A stretch of 64,000 bases of DNA, from assembly GCF_027942865.1 (NCBI RefSeq), contig NC_134528.1:10349586-10413585 (forward strand). The letters are read 5' to 3'. Positions 44,601-56,133 of the stretch are shown in pieces. The stretch is from Odontesthes bonariensis (taxonomy: Eukaryota > Chordata > Actinopteri > Atheriniformes > Atherinopsidae). Numbering within the stretch: the stretch's first letter is position 1; every line of letters begins with the position of its first letter. The notes below the pieces were generated by a model. The model saw only the letters and a list, made by a program, of their open reading frames with translations. It did no database searches and was not told the DNA's origin. A program made the position numbers and the translations under genes.

Positions 44601-47600
44601 TAATGTGTTGAGAAGTCATACTCATTTCACGTCTGTCTGTCAGACCAGCCTTCCTGGTTACTATGGTGACAAATCCCACCCCAGCCATCTACACAAATCA
44701 ATGAGGTAAAACAGCTTCTGACATTTTCAATCACAAGCATGGGTCATTTCCCACCATGACCGGAGACTCCCCCCCGCCTGGATAGTGACATTTTTCACCC
44801 AGTGATATTAAAGTCGGACAAAGTTTATTAACCTTTATCAGCCCGAGCAACCGGGAAAAATCAGTTCACTGAAATTCTGAACCGGTGGATGTTGACTGAA
44901 CTCTGCTCTTTACGAAAGTAAAATGTCATCATCACATTCTCGGAGCTCTGCCCTCGGCCGGCTCTTAGCTGCTGATCAAAGCGGAAGCTAAACACCGGTG
45001 GCTTTTCTGCTCTTAGATGTTTAAATGTGTCGGATCGGTGCTAATCTGTCGGTCCTTTCAGATCTGCGGCTCCTTCTCAGCGCGAGCCGGCGTCAACGGC
45101 CACATCAAGATGCATCACGCTCACACCAACATCATTGGACTGGGAGACTCCAGCGTGTGGAAGGTCCCGTTCCTGCCTCGCACCGTCTACCTGTTCATCG
45201 CCCCCCTGTTCGTGCCCGTCATCACTCCACTCGTTGCCCTCGGTGAGACGGGACGATGCTTTATGTGTTTACTCAAATACTTCTCCATTAAATGTGACTA
45301 TCGGCATAAAGTCGAGACCCTTCTCTGGCCCTCTCATCCTCCTCACGCTTCTGTTACCTCGTCTTTGCCACCGTGGTGTGAGCCGGCTCTCAGGCATGTG
45401 ATGGTTTCTGATTTTCTCGCTTTGCAGCTCACCTGCGAGGACAGTCTCCGGCCCTCGTGGTTAGGACGGTTCTGATGGTAACGCTGGGCCTGTATTCGCA
45501 GTACTGGCTGCTCGTCAATGTCTCCGGGTTCGGGTCGCCCTTCAGCGCCTTGTTCTGTATGCTGGTGTGCAGAGGCATGTTCTCTGTGCCGTACATCCAC
45601 GTCAACATTTTCCAGGTGAGAGCGCAGTGTCCATGGAAAGCATTGAACTATGTTTCTCTTAGAAAAGCTCCTAAATTCTATCAAATTAAACCAAAATACA
45701 TATTTTCTATAGATAAATGTTGATGTAACCCATCGGATCGGGTAACTGCCTCCTTGATTCGGTACTTCTATTACAACTGACAGAAGAAACTAATCCAAAC
45801 TGTGAGAAAAAAGAATAATTCTTTATTATTTAGACAAATTTAAAAGCAAAAATAGAAATAAACTTAGAATATCGAATGTATGTTGGAGGATGGATTGATT
45901 GAATAAAATCAGAGTAAGGTATCAAAAGTATTAAGAATCCCTCTTATTTCCTTTGCTTTTGTTTGGATTCTGGCCATATTTGTTCCAGAAAGGTCACGTC
46001 TGGAAAAAGAAATATTTCACACAAGTTTGGTCCTCTCACAGATTTGTTAATTTCATACATAACGATCAGGAGAGTGCGTCCCGTGAGAAACTCCAGCTGA
46101 AGGCAGCATTGTGTCGGAGAACTAAAGCGATAAATGGAACAATTCAAGCGTGATTTTCCCAGAAGGAGTACTGTGCATTGTTCAGATCAAAGTGTGTGCA
46201 GTTGGATTAGAAAACACAGGTTCTTGATGGGATCTAACAAGGGGGGAGTGTTAGTTCTTCTGACTCTCGGGGTCAGATCTTTGAGGCTGAAGTTAGCCTT
46301 TGATCCGGCTCACTTTACCTACTGATACTGAACACTGAACAGCTCCAGGTTCACTGTGTGCCTTTTGGGTTGTGTAAATATAAACAGGGACAGACGTCAG
46401 CTCTGAGTTGCTACATCTGCATACTTTAAAGGTGACATATTATGGAAAAAACACTGTTCTTGTGAGCATATATTCAGGTGTCTGTAAAACTCACTAAAAA
46501 CACAACTCTGGTATTTTTTTGGTTCTCCTTTAACCAGCTGTTTTAATTTTCTTTTCAATAAAAATCACTCCTTAAGTTGACTCCACCTCCTCTGCGAAGC
46601 CCCGCCCACTCACACCCACCCTGCTCGAATGATGAAGCAGAAAACTGAGCCACAAAGATGGATCAGCTCCAACTCTCAGAGCCTGAACTTCAGAGCAGGG
46701 AAATGGAAGCATCTGAGAAATAATTCCTCCTGGTTTATTTATTGATTTATTTTCTCCTTTAGCAGCAGCTAACGCTAACAGCTTAGCTAATGAAGATGAC
46801 GTACACCAACCTTTAAGGAGTTATTGCTGTTCCTTTCTGAAAGATGAACATTACTGTTCCCACATTACTTTGTTAGCTGAAGCTTTCTAGTTGAACGGTT
46901 CCGTTCTGTAACTCATCAACCTGCAGCTGTGTGGATAAGGTGTGTTTCCAACACAACACCGGTCCTCTCCTCACTCTCGGTGTGCTAACGTTTCATTATC
47001 GGCATGTTTCTGATAAAGATGTAATTCTCCAAGTACAATTGTTTATGCAGGTTAATATATCCAAAATGTTTAAATGCAGTAATTAACGGTACACATGCAT
47101 TACTACGAGTTACGCTGCGTACATCTCCGGCTTGGTCCATTACCTGTTCTTAACTCCCTCCATTGGCTTCCTGTCCTTTATAGAATTGATTTTAAACTTT
47201 TAATGTTTGTTTTTAAAGCTCTTAAGGGCCTCGCCCCATCATATTTATCTGAGCTTTTAACAGTCCTGGTAGAGCTCTGAGGCCAACAGATCAGTTTCTG
47301 CTGGAAGTGCCCAGGTCAGAATACAAACCCTGGGGTGAGCGAGCCTTTTCCCAAAGCTGCCCCCAGGCTCTGGAATAAGCCCCCCGTGTCAGGTTGGGTG
47401 AGGATGGAGGACACGGATGCAGACTTTAAAGGAAAACTGAATTTATTTAACAAAAACAAAGTACCAACATAAAACGCGGCTGAGCCGGAAAAAACGTAGC
47501 TATGAACAAAACAAAGAACTTAACACGGCATGGATAAATAAATACTTAGCTTCAAAAACGTGGAAATCATGGGAAGCAGGAATCTTGGCATGGGTGACAA

Positions 47601-49254
47601 ACATGACAAACAACAAAGATCTGGCAAACTAAGAGGGGAGACTGGAAACTAAATAGGGAGTGAGAGTGATTGGAGAGTGAGTGAAACTAATGAACTGAGT
47701 GCAGGGAAACTAAAACATGACTAAAAACTAAACATGGACTGAAAACAAAAAACATAACCTTAAACATGAAACTAAAAACGAGAGTCCATGGGCGTGACAC
47801 CCCGTCCAGCTCCGTCTTATTTCTGACCTGGGCCTCTTCAAATCTAGGCTAAAAACCTACTTATTTAGGATTGCTTTTAATACCCAGTAGTATGATGACA
47901 CTTTTATCTTAATCGATTTTGTTGTATTTTATTGCTTTCACTGTTCTTTTATTGTTTATATTTGTTTTTTACTTATTCTTCTCTTTATTTATTACCTGCT
48001 GTAAAGCACTTTGGTACACTGTAAGGATTGTCTGTAAAGAGCTGTATAAATAAAGTAAATTTAAATTTATATTTACATTACTGTTGATGAGAAAGCATTG
48101 TTTGCTAGGATCTGCTGCTAGCTTAAAGCTACACTGCTGAACTATTTCCCTCTGGGATCAATAGAGTAACTATATCTACATCAATATATAGAGCTGGAGT
48201 GTTTTTGGTATGCCTGGGGGAACAGCTTCATTATGTTTGTGTTGGGTAGCTGCTGACCTCACCAGATGGGCTGACTGTGGGCGGGGTTGAGAATTTGATA
48301 AGTATCTACTCCTAAAAGCAGACTGTTATTAAGACAACTGTGAAACAAGGGCTTAAACAAGAACCCCTGTGCTTAAACCAACAGGTATTTTGACCGTGTT
48401 GAATGTTAAAAAAATATGTCACCTTTAAGTCTCAGAGAAACTTACTTAACTTAGTTTTGCTGGCATCAACTTCAAAATCTGCATATTCTTTAAAAAGCAT
48501 CAAAGTTTCTCTGTTTAAACATTTGAGATGATATCTTTCTGCTATTTCCAATCAAATATGAGGTTTACGTGACTTGTAAATTGTTTTTATTTCTGTTTTA
48601 ACAGCATTCCTACTTTTTACTGTGGTCCAAAAATTCACTGGATTTACTCATCGACGTAAAAACAGTGCTAAAAGTGAGGTGATCATTACGTAAAATTGTT
48701 AAAACATATCAAATGTGTGTATGATTGCAGCACATTGGTATGTCGATGTTCTCTCCAACCCGCCGACCAAAGAGGATTTACCAGATGACGCACGGAGTGC
48801 TGAACTTGCCGCGTAACGCCGTGCTGGACTGGATGTTCGGACACTCGCTTATCAACTGCCACGTGGAGCACCATCTCTTCCCTTTTCTGTCAGACAACAT
48901 GTGTTTAAAGGTAAGTTCAGCACCCTAAATAGTCACCTTTTGATAAGAATAGAAGTAAATGGGAACACCATTCAGCTTATAGAAAGAGTAACTGTAAACT
49001 AAAAGCTAAAACTAAGTTAAGACACCTGATTTAAGTTATGTTGGTCTCCAGTCTTCATAAAACCCTGTTTCACTGTCTCTTGTGTCTTGTTTTGCACTCT
49101 CAAGGTGAAGCCAGTCGTGTCCAAATACTTGACCGAAAAGCAGCTTCCTTACCAGGAGGACAGCTACCTGTCCCGTCTGCGCCTGTTCTTCCGTAAATAC
49201 CAGGAGCTGATGGTGTTTGCTCCGCCCATCACGGAGCTGGTGGGAGTGCAGTGA
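38622..49254 (+). CDS. fads6: Fatty acid desaturase 6 (6 exons)
   Basis: The exons are 38622-38817, 43296-43462, 45062-45242, 45428-45615, 48731-48910 and 49105-49254 (196, 167, 181, 188, 180 and 150 bp), giving 353 aa, close to the known length of the family. Junctions are GT-AG and phases agree. The three histidine boxes of membrane desaturases are intact: H98LASH102, H135IKMHH140 and H288VEHH292. In desaturases they bind the di-iron centre. Hydrophobic stretches lie at about residues 50-92, 110-121, 160-183 and 190-230. There is no cytochrome b5 domain, as in FADS6. The substrate of FADS6 is not established. The N-terminal ~45 residues are highly charged. Introns hold two Tc1 remnants, a hAT element and a three-level nest. 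The start at 38622 is the first ATG in frame. Confidence 0.93.
38990..39790 (-). mobile_element. Tc1-like transposon remnant in fads6 intron 1
   Basis: The minus-strand translation contains NPPQSPELNITEAVWGHV and ERNKRQPTSKEELWDV, the C-terminal DDE region of Tc1 transposases. The 3' part resembles the inverted flank of the same family. Frames are broken. Confidence 0.7.
40014..40150. repeat. LINE tail repeat, decayed copy
   Basis: This is a relative of 31719-31850, with an (AATAG)n start and 'aacaacaacaacaataataat' end. It lies in fads6 intron 1. Confidence 0.5.
41833..42829. mobile_element. hAT-like 997-bp element with perfect 8-bp target duplication
   Basis: CAGTGGTGTAGTCTAC at the left end is exactly inverted at the right end (42814-42829). 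CCCGAAGG flanks both sides (41825-41832, 42830-42837). 'gtatacccacct' words recur near both ends. No transposase frame remains. It is inserted in fads6 intron 1, probably inside an older repeat. Confidence 0.85.
42185..42335. repeat. (AT)n microsatellite cluster
   Basis: Several TATATA runs lie inside the hAT-like element. Confidence 0.7.
43700..44462 (-). pseudogene. Tc1-like transposase, frameshifted
   Basis: The minus strand codes, in three successive frames, a Tc1-family transposase. First comes an N-terminal helix-turn-helix part (RRKDISNDLREAAVAAH, SGRPSKVTPR). Then follow a middle part (HDSTVRNRLNQYGLCGRAA) and a DDE part (FWNNVLWTDQTKVEMF, GGGGLMIWAG). At least two frameshifts break it, and the C-terminus is missing. 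It lies in fads6 intron 2. Confidence 0.8.
47143..48065 (+). mobile_element. L2/CR1-like LINE copy, interrupted
   Basis: This is the same family as 29740-30335 (NSLHWLPVLYRIDFKLLM, LKGLAPSYLSELL, then the 3' tail), highly similar at DNA level. A 413-bp insertion splits it after 'ggaataagccccc'. Confidence 0.75.
47387..47799. mobile_element. 413-bp DNA transposon with 5-bp duplication
   Basis: The element has TGTCAGGTTGGG...GGCGTGACA ends, flanked by CCCCG at 47382-47386 and 47800-47804. The uninterrupted LINE copy at 29740 shows the empty site. Confidence 0.7.
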
Positions 49255-49609
49255 TGGCGGCAGGACGAAGAGAGAATCTGTTTGGACGTTTGACTCTGAA
49301 GCACAATCATTTCTGCAGATATGCTGCAGGTTAAACAGCCTCAAACTATCAACACAGACACTGAATCAACATGTAGTTAAATCACAATTTAAAACTGACA
49401 TGAATAAGCAAAAAAAAAGACTTGACTGTTCAGATTTAAGAGGCTGTGTTCCTCTAAAAATGTGTTGTTTGGTCATGCATGAAACAACCTATAAATAACC
49501 CTCAAAAAATATGCAATACGACTCCACGTGGTCACGAGAAGCAACTACATGTGAAGCATGAAAAATGGTGACAATTAGGTGAAGGTTACGAATATATTTT
49601 AGTCCTAAC

Positions 49610-50714
49610 TAAGGATGTCACGATACTAGAAATTTAGTAGTCGATACCAATACCAGAGAAATTCCACGATTCTCGATACCCAATTCGATACCACGAATCG
49701 AAATTCACTTCAACATACTAATTTATTAAAAACATTTGAACATTACAAAAAACAAAAGTGGCATGTAGCGTTCAAGTAATAAATAAAAATAAACCACTAT
49801 TAACATTTGATCCATTTGAATTGGTATCAGGCAACATCGGAACCATCATAGTGGGATATTCTATGACTTAGTCATTTGAAAGAATATCTGCTTGGCGCCT
49901 ATCGCGCACAGGTGATCTGCACACGTCTTTTGAACACAACTTTAGTCTTTGCAATGTAAGCAGATATATCATTTGATCTATTTCCCATAACTCGCGTTGT
50001 CACAGAGAAACAAGGAATACTTTGGGAAAGGGTACGTTCTGCTGTTTAATTTGATATCAGGTGCATTGCGTAGTGACGGGGACTTCCCAACTTATTCAGC
50101 CGTACTTTGCAAAGACAAAACTTTGTTCTGTTTGTTTGTCATCTTCATAACGTGATTATTTCGGTGTGAACAGACACTCTTTGCAAAGCTCTGTTTCCGC
50201 TGTTTCTTGTGATATGCTTTTCATATCTATGCGATTGGGGAGTTCGTTCAACGGAGAACAATGGGTGTGAATTTGCCCGCAAAGCGAACGTTAACATGAC
50301 TTGAAACTCACTCACCTTGAATTCTGTGAAAAAATCTGAAGGTGCTTCGCTAAATTGGAAGCGTTTCCTCCTTTCGGCACCGTTTGCATATCGGTTTTTG
50401 CGAATCTATTATTGATCCCTGATCATCCGCCTCAAACGCAATGTACTTCCAGAAACGACTCTTACTATTTTTCTTTTCGACTCGTCGAAGGCGGAGCTGT
50501 CGCTGCAGTTGCCATCTTCCGTGTTTCTTTTGGCATTTAACGGCACACTGGAACACTTGTAGGTGTATATGGTGCCCACGTTACGTCCGGAGGAGTTTCA
50601 TCCCCGGTACCAACGGTACCTCCGGTAGACTACCGTAGAAAAACGAGTACCATCATGTTTTTAGAATTGTAGCATCGACTTGGTACCGACGTATCGGTTC
50701 TCGTGACATCCATA
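49610..50714. mobile_element. hAT element (ZBED-type) with perfect 8-bp target duplication
   Basis: The ends TAAGGATGTCACGA and its near-complement TCGTGACATCCATA are flanked by GTCCTAAC on both sides (49602-49609, 50715-50722). Inside, on the minus strand, lies a BED-type zinc-finger frame. The element is internally deleted and lacks the catalytic domain. It begins about 355 bp after the fads6 stop. Confidence 0.85.
50350..50556 (-). pseudogene. BED zinc-finger remnant of a hAT transposase
   Basis: The translation SRFWKYIAFEADDQG followed by PICKRCRKEE matches the start of the BED finger (W-x-(Y/F)F and C-x2-C). The second half with the paired histidines is missing. It lies wholly inside the element at 49610-50714. 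Confidence 0.65.
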
Positions 50715-51777
50715 GTCCTAACGTGATGTTTTTAAAACTCACTCAAGTAGATTTTTGATTTTTAACTCTTACCGAGTCATGTTGCCGCCTAAACCCAACC
50801 AACACGTGACGTGGCATTGTAAGAAAGGAGTAGATTTTAGCCACTTTCATTCATTTCAAACTCGAATCAAGTGATGTTTATTATCTAAACCAAACTGGGA
50901 AGTGTTTCACCAGAGTGTCGTTGTGCTGTTGGCTTAAGGTGACGAAGAAGTTGTCATATTTAGGTGTTGAAATTGTGCCCCATTGTTGAAAGAGCTAGTC
51001 ACCTCGTCTGTTTCCTCTTTAAGGCTCATTTATGCTCACTTTACATGTGTAAATAAGTGCGTCCATTTCAAACTTTGTCAAGCATCACCGCCCACGTACT
51101 CCCATGCGTGCTTTACGTTGGCATGGTTGTTAGGCAAAATATCCACCAGAGGGCAATGCAGAGGTCAGAGTTCACTTCCAAGTTCCTTCGCTGCCTTCGG
51201 ACTCGCACTTGTTCCTTTCGCTGGCGGCACGTGAGCTATACTGCGCAACACTGCCCCCCCCTTTGTTTGGTGCGTTTGGATACGCATCTGCAAGGTCTTT
51301 GAAAACGTACTGAAATACGCACGAAATTAAAGCAGAGGATGGACAGAAGGATCTGCCCGTATTTAACGTTGAGCGTAAATGAGCCCTTGAGACGACTCTG
51401 GGACTTGTTGAATTAAACTCTTGAGAATGACGTTTGCTCCAGTGTGAAAACTCTTATGTTACAGGTGTAATCTGTAGGGGTGAAAGTTTAGAGGTTGCCC
51501 TTAAGGGTTGTATTTAAAGGTATAAAAATATCACCTATCTTGTTGTTTAGATTGCAAGATTTGTTGGATTTTGAGCTGTTTCAAAACTCTAAGCTGGGGT
51601 ATGTCTCATGAAGCAAAATGAACAAAGTTAGCCTATTTTGATGTCTCTGGCAGTTCTGGATTCATCAACTTGCTCCTGGGTTTACCTTTAACGCCTCCCA
51701 CTACTATGACACCTATGAAAAACTAACCCCGACCCCCTCTCACACATAAAGACAATGTCAATGAGTTTTAAGTCACT

Positions 51778-52207
51778 CAGTGAGGTTACATGGCACTGAA
51801 ATGATCAGATAATTGGCTAAATTACAATAAGAATGAGTTATTAACTTCATGTAGACACCTTAATCTGACAAAAAATTGGATCGAATCGAGTTACTCGCAA
51901 TCGGATTAAGACCTCGAGATAACTCGGTTGAAAGTAAAAATAAACGTGCTTGCAGACGAGTGAAGCCGTCCAATTCCATTGGAGTCTGTTGTTGTTGTTG
52001 GTGGTGAAGAGGTCAACAGGAAGTGGCTCTATTAGCAATAGCTGAAACGGGTACAGCGCCACCTATCACACCGGGGTATGACACGCTTTGTGCCTCTGAT
52101 TCGATTCATTCACCGCCATATATCCAAGGAGAATTACCCTTGCTCAACTCATTCTTATTGTAATTTAGCCAATTATCTGATCCTCTCAGTGCCATGTAAC
52201 CCCACTG
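51778..52207. mobile_element. MITE with ~60-bp inverted repeats
   Basis: 'ttacatggcactga...gatcagataattggctaaa' from 51785 is repeated inverted up to 52199 with few mismatches. Between the arms is about 300 bp of unrelated sequence. Confidence 0.75.
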
Positions 52208-53500
52208 ACTGACTAAAAATTTGGCAAAGAATCGAGATCTTGCAGGGTCACTACTTGTAAAACCACAGCTGAGATCATTTCCCATCATGCACCTGGTGGA
52301 AATTCTTAACAACAATGAAATGGACCGATAAGCAGCTTTGAGCCACAGCTGCATTTTTAAGTGCAGATGGAATGTCGTGGAGACATTTGTGCTGTTGTAA
52401 TAATCCAGTTTAACCGTTGTGTTTAATCGCCTCATCGCCATGGTTACTCTCAACCACAGCTTCCCTGCTTCCCGTTTGAAGGTGACAACAGCGCACGTGT
52501 TGGTTGAGAACGCTGAGCGTCACAATCGGCAGAGGACAAGACTTATGATAATATTAAACATGTTTGATTTCGTCATAACTCCCAAGATGTGAGAACTAAG
52601 ACCGCCTCAAAACAGCCTGGATTGAGTTTTATGACCATTTTACACCAAACGACTGAGCTCTTCTTCTTCCCGATTTCATTTACTCAGGAAAACTGTCGAC
52701 AACTTTCAAATCACTCGTATGTGCCAGCTTCGGCTCCAACGAGAAGAGATTCGGGGCATCATCACTACCCACCACCATCCTCAGAGGTCATTTTCACGAA
52801 TTTCTGTAAGACCCGGATGAGTCGGAGGCTTGATCTGATGCAGTAAAGTCAGTAAGGGAAGCCTTTATGTGCAACTTATTCTCTTTTTACCTTATTAAAC
52901 CAGAAAAAGGCGAATGGCTCATTTTGTGCTGGCAGAAGAAGCGTGTTTACCCTCGGTTTCAATCGTCTCAACACACTCATTCACCAGGTGGCAGTCGGAC
53001 CGAAGTGCATGTAGAATCGAAAACAAAGAGCAAGAATTTAAAGCACAAAACGTCCAAGAACCGGATGTCGTAGCACAGTCAAGCCTCAAAATAAAATTTA
53101 GCTCATCATAGACACTGGAATAACAAATGATCTGTCTCAGTGGCTAAGTAAGTTCCAGCATCATCTTAACTTTAATCATCTGTCAGTTTGGCCGGCAACT
53201 ACTGTAACCGGTATGAAACCTCTGCGTTGTGTTAAGGTTAATGGAGACCACACCGCTGCTCTTTTGAAGGTCTTTTTATTTCCCAACCTTTCCTCACCGG
53301 ACATCACAAAAAAGAGGAAGAGTTTTGGCGGGACTGTGTCTTTTTGTCACAAATGTTGCTCCCCCATAAAAGAATGTACAGAAACAGAAAAAGAAAACAA
53401 AAGTTCCACCTGACTATTCTTGTCAGGTTAAAAACAATGATTTTGTGGAATTATACCCAAGCCAAATTAACCCTTGTTACACTACTCCATACTTTTGATT
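52208..53500. other. Non-coding DNA
   Basis: No gene is recognised. Frames at 52589, 52867 and 53213 show no family resemblance and no splice partners. Confidence 0.4.
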
Positions 53501-53501
53501 A

Positions 53502-53835
53502 GGGATGCACCATCGGTATCGATACTGATACCATGTGCATGTACTCGTACTCAGTATTCATTGAAGTGTTCCGATACTACAGAACCGATACCAGAGCTTA
53601 ATTTTCCTGCAATGTGTTTGTGAAAGTTAAAATATTAAAAGAATACGTTGCACTAAGAGTAGTTTTATATTACTAAAATGCACAAAGTGCAGTTGTATTT
53701 GGGTTGAATATGCCTAAAGAAAATAAAATGTGTTTAATTGTAAGAACTATAATGGCCTCGATTAGAACTCATATCGGTACTCGGTATCGGCATGTAGTAA
53801 AAGGTAAGCACTTGTACTCGGTTTTAAAAAATGTG
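53502..53835. mobile_element. hAT terminal fragment
   Basis: TTAGGGATGCACCATCGGTA followed by several 'cgatac/ggtatcg' words is typical of a hAT left end. The matching right end is absent. Confidence 0.5.
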
Positions 53836-54094
53836 GTAGCGGTCTACTCAAAATCTTTCTGTTTTTGTGGAGACTGAAACTTTTGTGTTAATCTTTCTGT
53901 CGTATTTTAAGTTAATTTATCTTTAAGAAAAGAATTCCGAGTTTTTGGAGAATAAGAATAGACTATTAAATCAGATTTTGAAGGGGAGACAAATTATCTT
54001 TAAAGTTTCTCATGGGTTTGATTTAGAACCAATTAGATGGTCAGTTTATTCACATATGGTGCAACCTAACCCCCCCCCCCCCCTTTTTTATTTA

Positions 54095-54500
54095 TTTTTT
54101 TATTTTTTATTAATCTTTTTGGCACACAGATAAACATACAAATCAATGAAATCAAGAAGATTATAGATGTACACCAGTTTTCTGTCCCTTTTGAACATTG
54201 AGCATACAAACAACAAGCCTCTGTCTTCCAGATAGACCAATGTTCTCTGGTAACACACCCAAAATACATAAGGCAGGAGATTTAGACAAGTTAAGTTGAA
54301 ATAAATCATTCAAGATATTGATAATTCCACCCCAAAGCTGATAATTTTTGTCACAGCCATAGAGCATGTGAACTAAGGTGCCCACTTCTTTCTGGCATTT
54401 CCAACAGGAGTCCCTATCCGTTAATTTCAGTTTGACTAATTTACTGGGGGTCCTCTTCATATCCATTCTATTATAAATAATAGATCTACCAAATGAGTAG
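54095..54500 (-). mobile_element. 5'-truncated L1-type LINE, ORF2 C-terminus
   Basis: The minus-strand frame includes LVKLKLTDRDSCWKCQKEVG and the Cys/His motif CWKC-x7-H-x4-C, as in the copy at 17760. On its 3' side is a T/C-rich plus-strand run that fits an A-rich tail. Confidence 0.65.
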
Positions 54501-55122
54501 AAATAAATGGCTCCTCTTACAGAGTCCTGTTCTCCTCTCTGGACTGAAGGTTTATCATGAGCAGAGCAGATAACCTCATCACAGATCAGAGTACAGCTCT
54601 GGACACTTGGTGGCGGTATCTGCTCTGAAAGCCTCCCTGATTGAGTCAGTGTTTGCGGTAACTTTGGATTTTCCACTTGAACTTTGGAGCAGCAGAAGTG
54701 CCGACATGTGAAAGAAGGAAACGGCGGCAGATAAAGCAGAGTCAGAGCAGGCAGTGATTTCATCAGCAGGCTGCAGATGCTGATTATCATCTGGAGAAAA
54801 CTTAGTTTGAGCTGAAACTCAAAACATGTGTGAGAATGCAACCCTACACCTCTGTCTGTGTTCCTGGTTGGAGAGCTCCACCCTGCGGCTTCTCGTCCTC
54901 AGGGGAAGGGAGGGCAGTGATTGCGTCTCACTGTTTGCATGCGAGGAGCAGAGTGGCATTTAGAGTGAAACTTTCAGCCCTGACTGACGTCTAGGTGTGG
55001 CTTTTTCAGACTCTGAAGAGTGATCCAGGAACTAGAGGCTGACAAAAGCGGCTGAGCCAGTTGTTTCCTGAGAGTATATGAGAGTGGGAGTGGAGCGGGG
55101 CAGGCAGAGCAGGGCTGGAGAC

Positions 55123-56098
55123 ATGGCAGAGACGGACCCGGCAGCGGTGGAGGCAGCTCCCATCTCCAAACTGCAGCAGCCGTGCGCCGTCTGCGCAGGT
55201 GAGCTGAGTGGAGGCGAAGGCAAAGGATGTCCGAAGTGTCCGCAGAGTCCAGCTGAACCCAAACCAGCCGACGGCCCCAGACAGAACGGAACAGCGGAGG
55301 CCCCAGAGATCAAAAGCAAAGAAGAACAAAGTCAAGACTCAAAGGCGGCAGAGGAGACCAAAATCCAAGAGGATCTGAAGGAGTCTGAAGACCCCAAGAA
55401 GCCCGAAGAGGACAAGAAGGAGGGAGAGCCGCAGTCGGACGGGGAGGTGAAGGAGGAACCTTTAGGTCCCGACGATGTGGTGTGCGACTCGTGCATCGAG
55501 AGCCCCCGCAGGGCCCTCAAGTCCTGCCTCACCTGCCTGGTGTCGTACTGTGAGGCCCACCTCCGGCCTCACCTGGAGAACCCAAAGTTTCAGAACCACC
55601 GGCTGGTGGAGCCGCTCAGGGACATCGAGAGGCGCACCTGCGAGAGCCACAAGTGGCCCCTGGATCTTTTCTGCTGCGCCGACGCCTGCTGCATCTGTCA
55701 GGACTGTGTGACGGAGGACCACCGGGGCCACAACACCATGCCGGTGATGGAGGCCCGCTCTCAGATCGAGGCAAGTTTTCGCATTTTAACCCATCAGACC
55801 TAACCCGCATCACTTCAGGCAGGGCAGGTTTATCTGTGCGGCACAATTCAACAACAAGGCGATTCAAAGTGCTTTACAGAGACATTAAAACAGTGGAAAT
55901 AAAAAGCATGATTTAGATTTTAAACAAAAAAGAAGGAAATAAGAACAATAGATAGAATCAGATAAAATCAGTTGATAAAATGTGATTAAGTTTTGAAACT
56001 CAAGCTTCAGATTTGGAGCTTTATTCAAATACAACCTTAGTTCTGTTAAATGAATCAGCAGACTACATTTAAACTCTAAAATGTATTCTGAGCTTTTA

Positions 56099-56133
<35 letters not shown>

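Larger units (their letters stand above)
46430..48424. mobile_element. TTAA-flanked element with two further insertions
   Basis: AGGTGACATATT at 46430 is inverted as AATATGTCACCT ending at 48424, and TTAA lies on both flanks (46426-46429, 48425-48428), as for piggyBac-type insertion. Inside is an L2/CR1-like LINE copy (about 47143-48065), itself split by a DNA transposon (47387-47799). It lies in fads6 intron 4. Confidence 0.75.

Noticed and set aside
54161-54841. 226-codon minus-strand frame taken as a host gene
   Set aside because: The part with recognisable motifs is an L1 ORF2 C-terminus. The rest is read-through into unrelated DNA.
55006-55335. Minus-strand frames opposite TRIM16-like exon 1
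   Set aside because: They are antisense shadows of a GC-rich coding exon. The plus strand has clear B-box cysteines and histidines.
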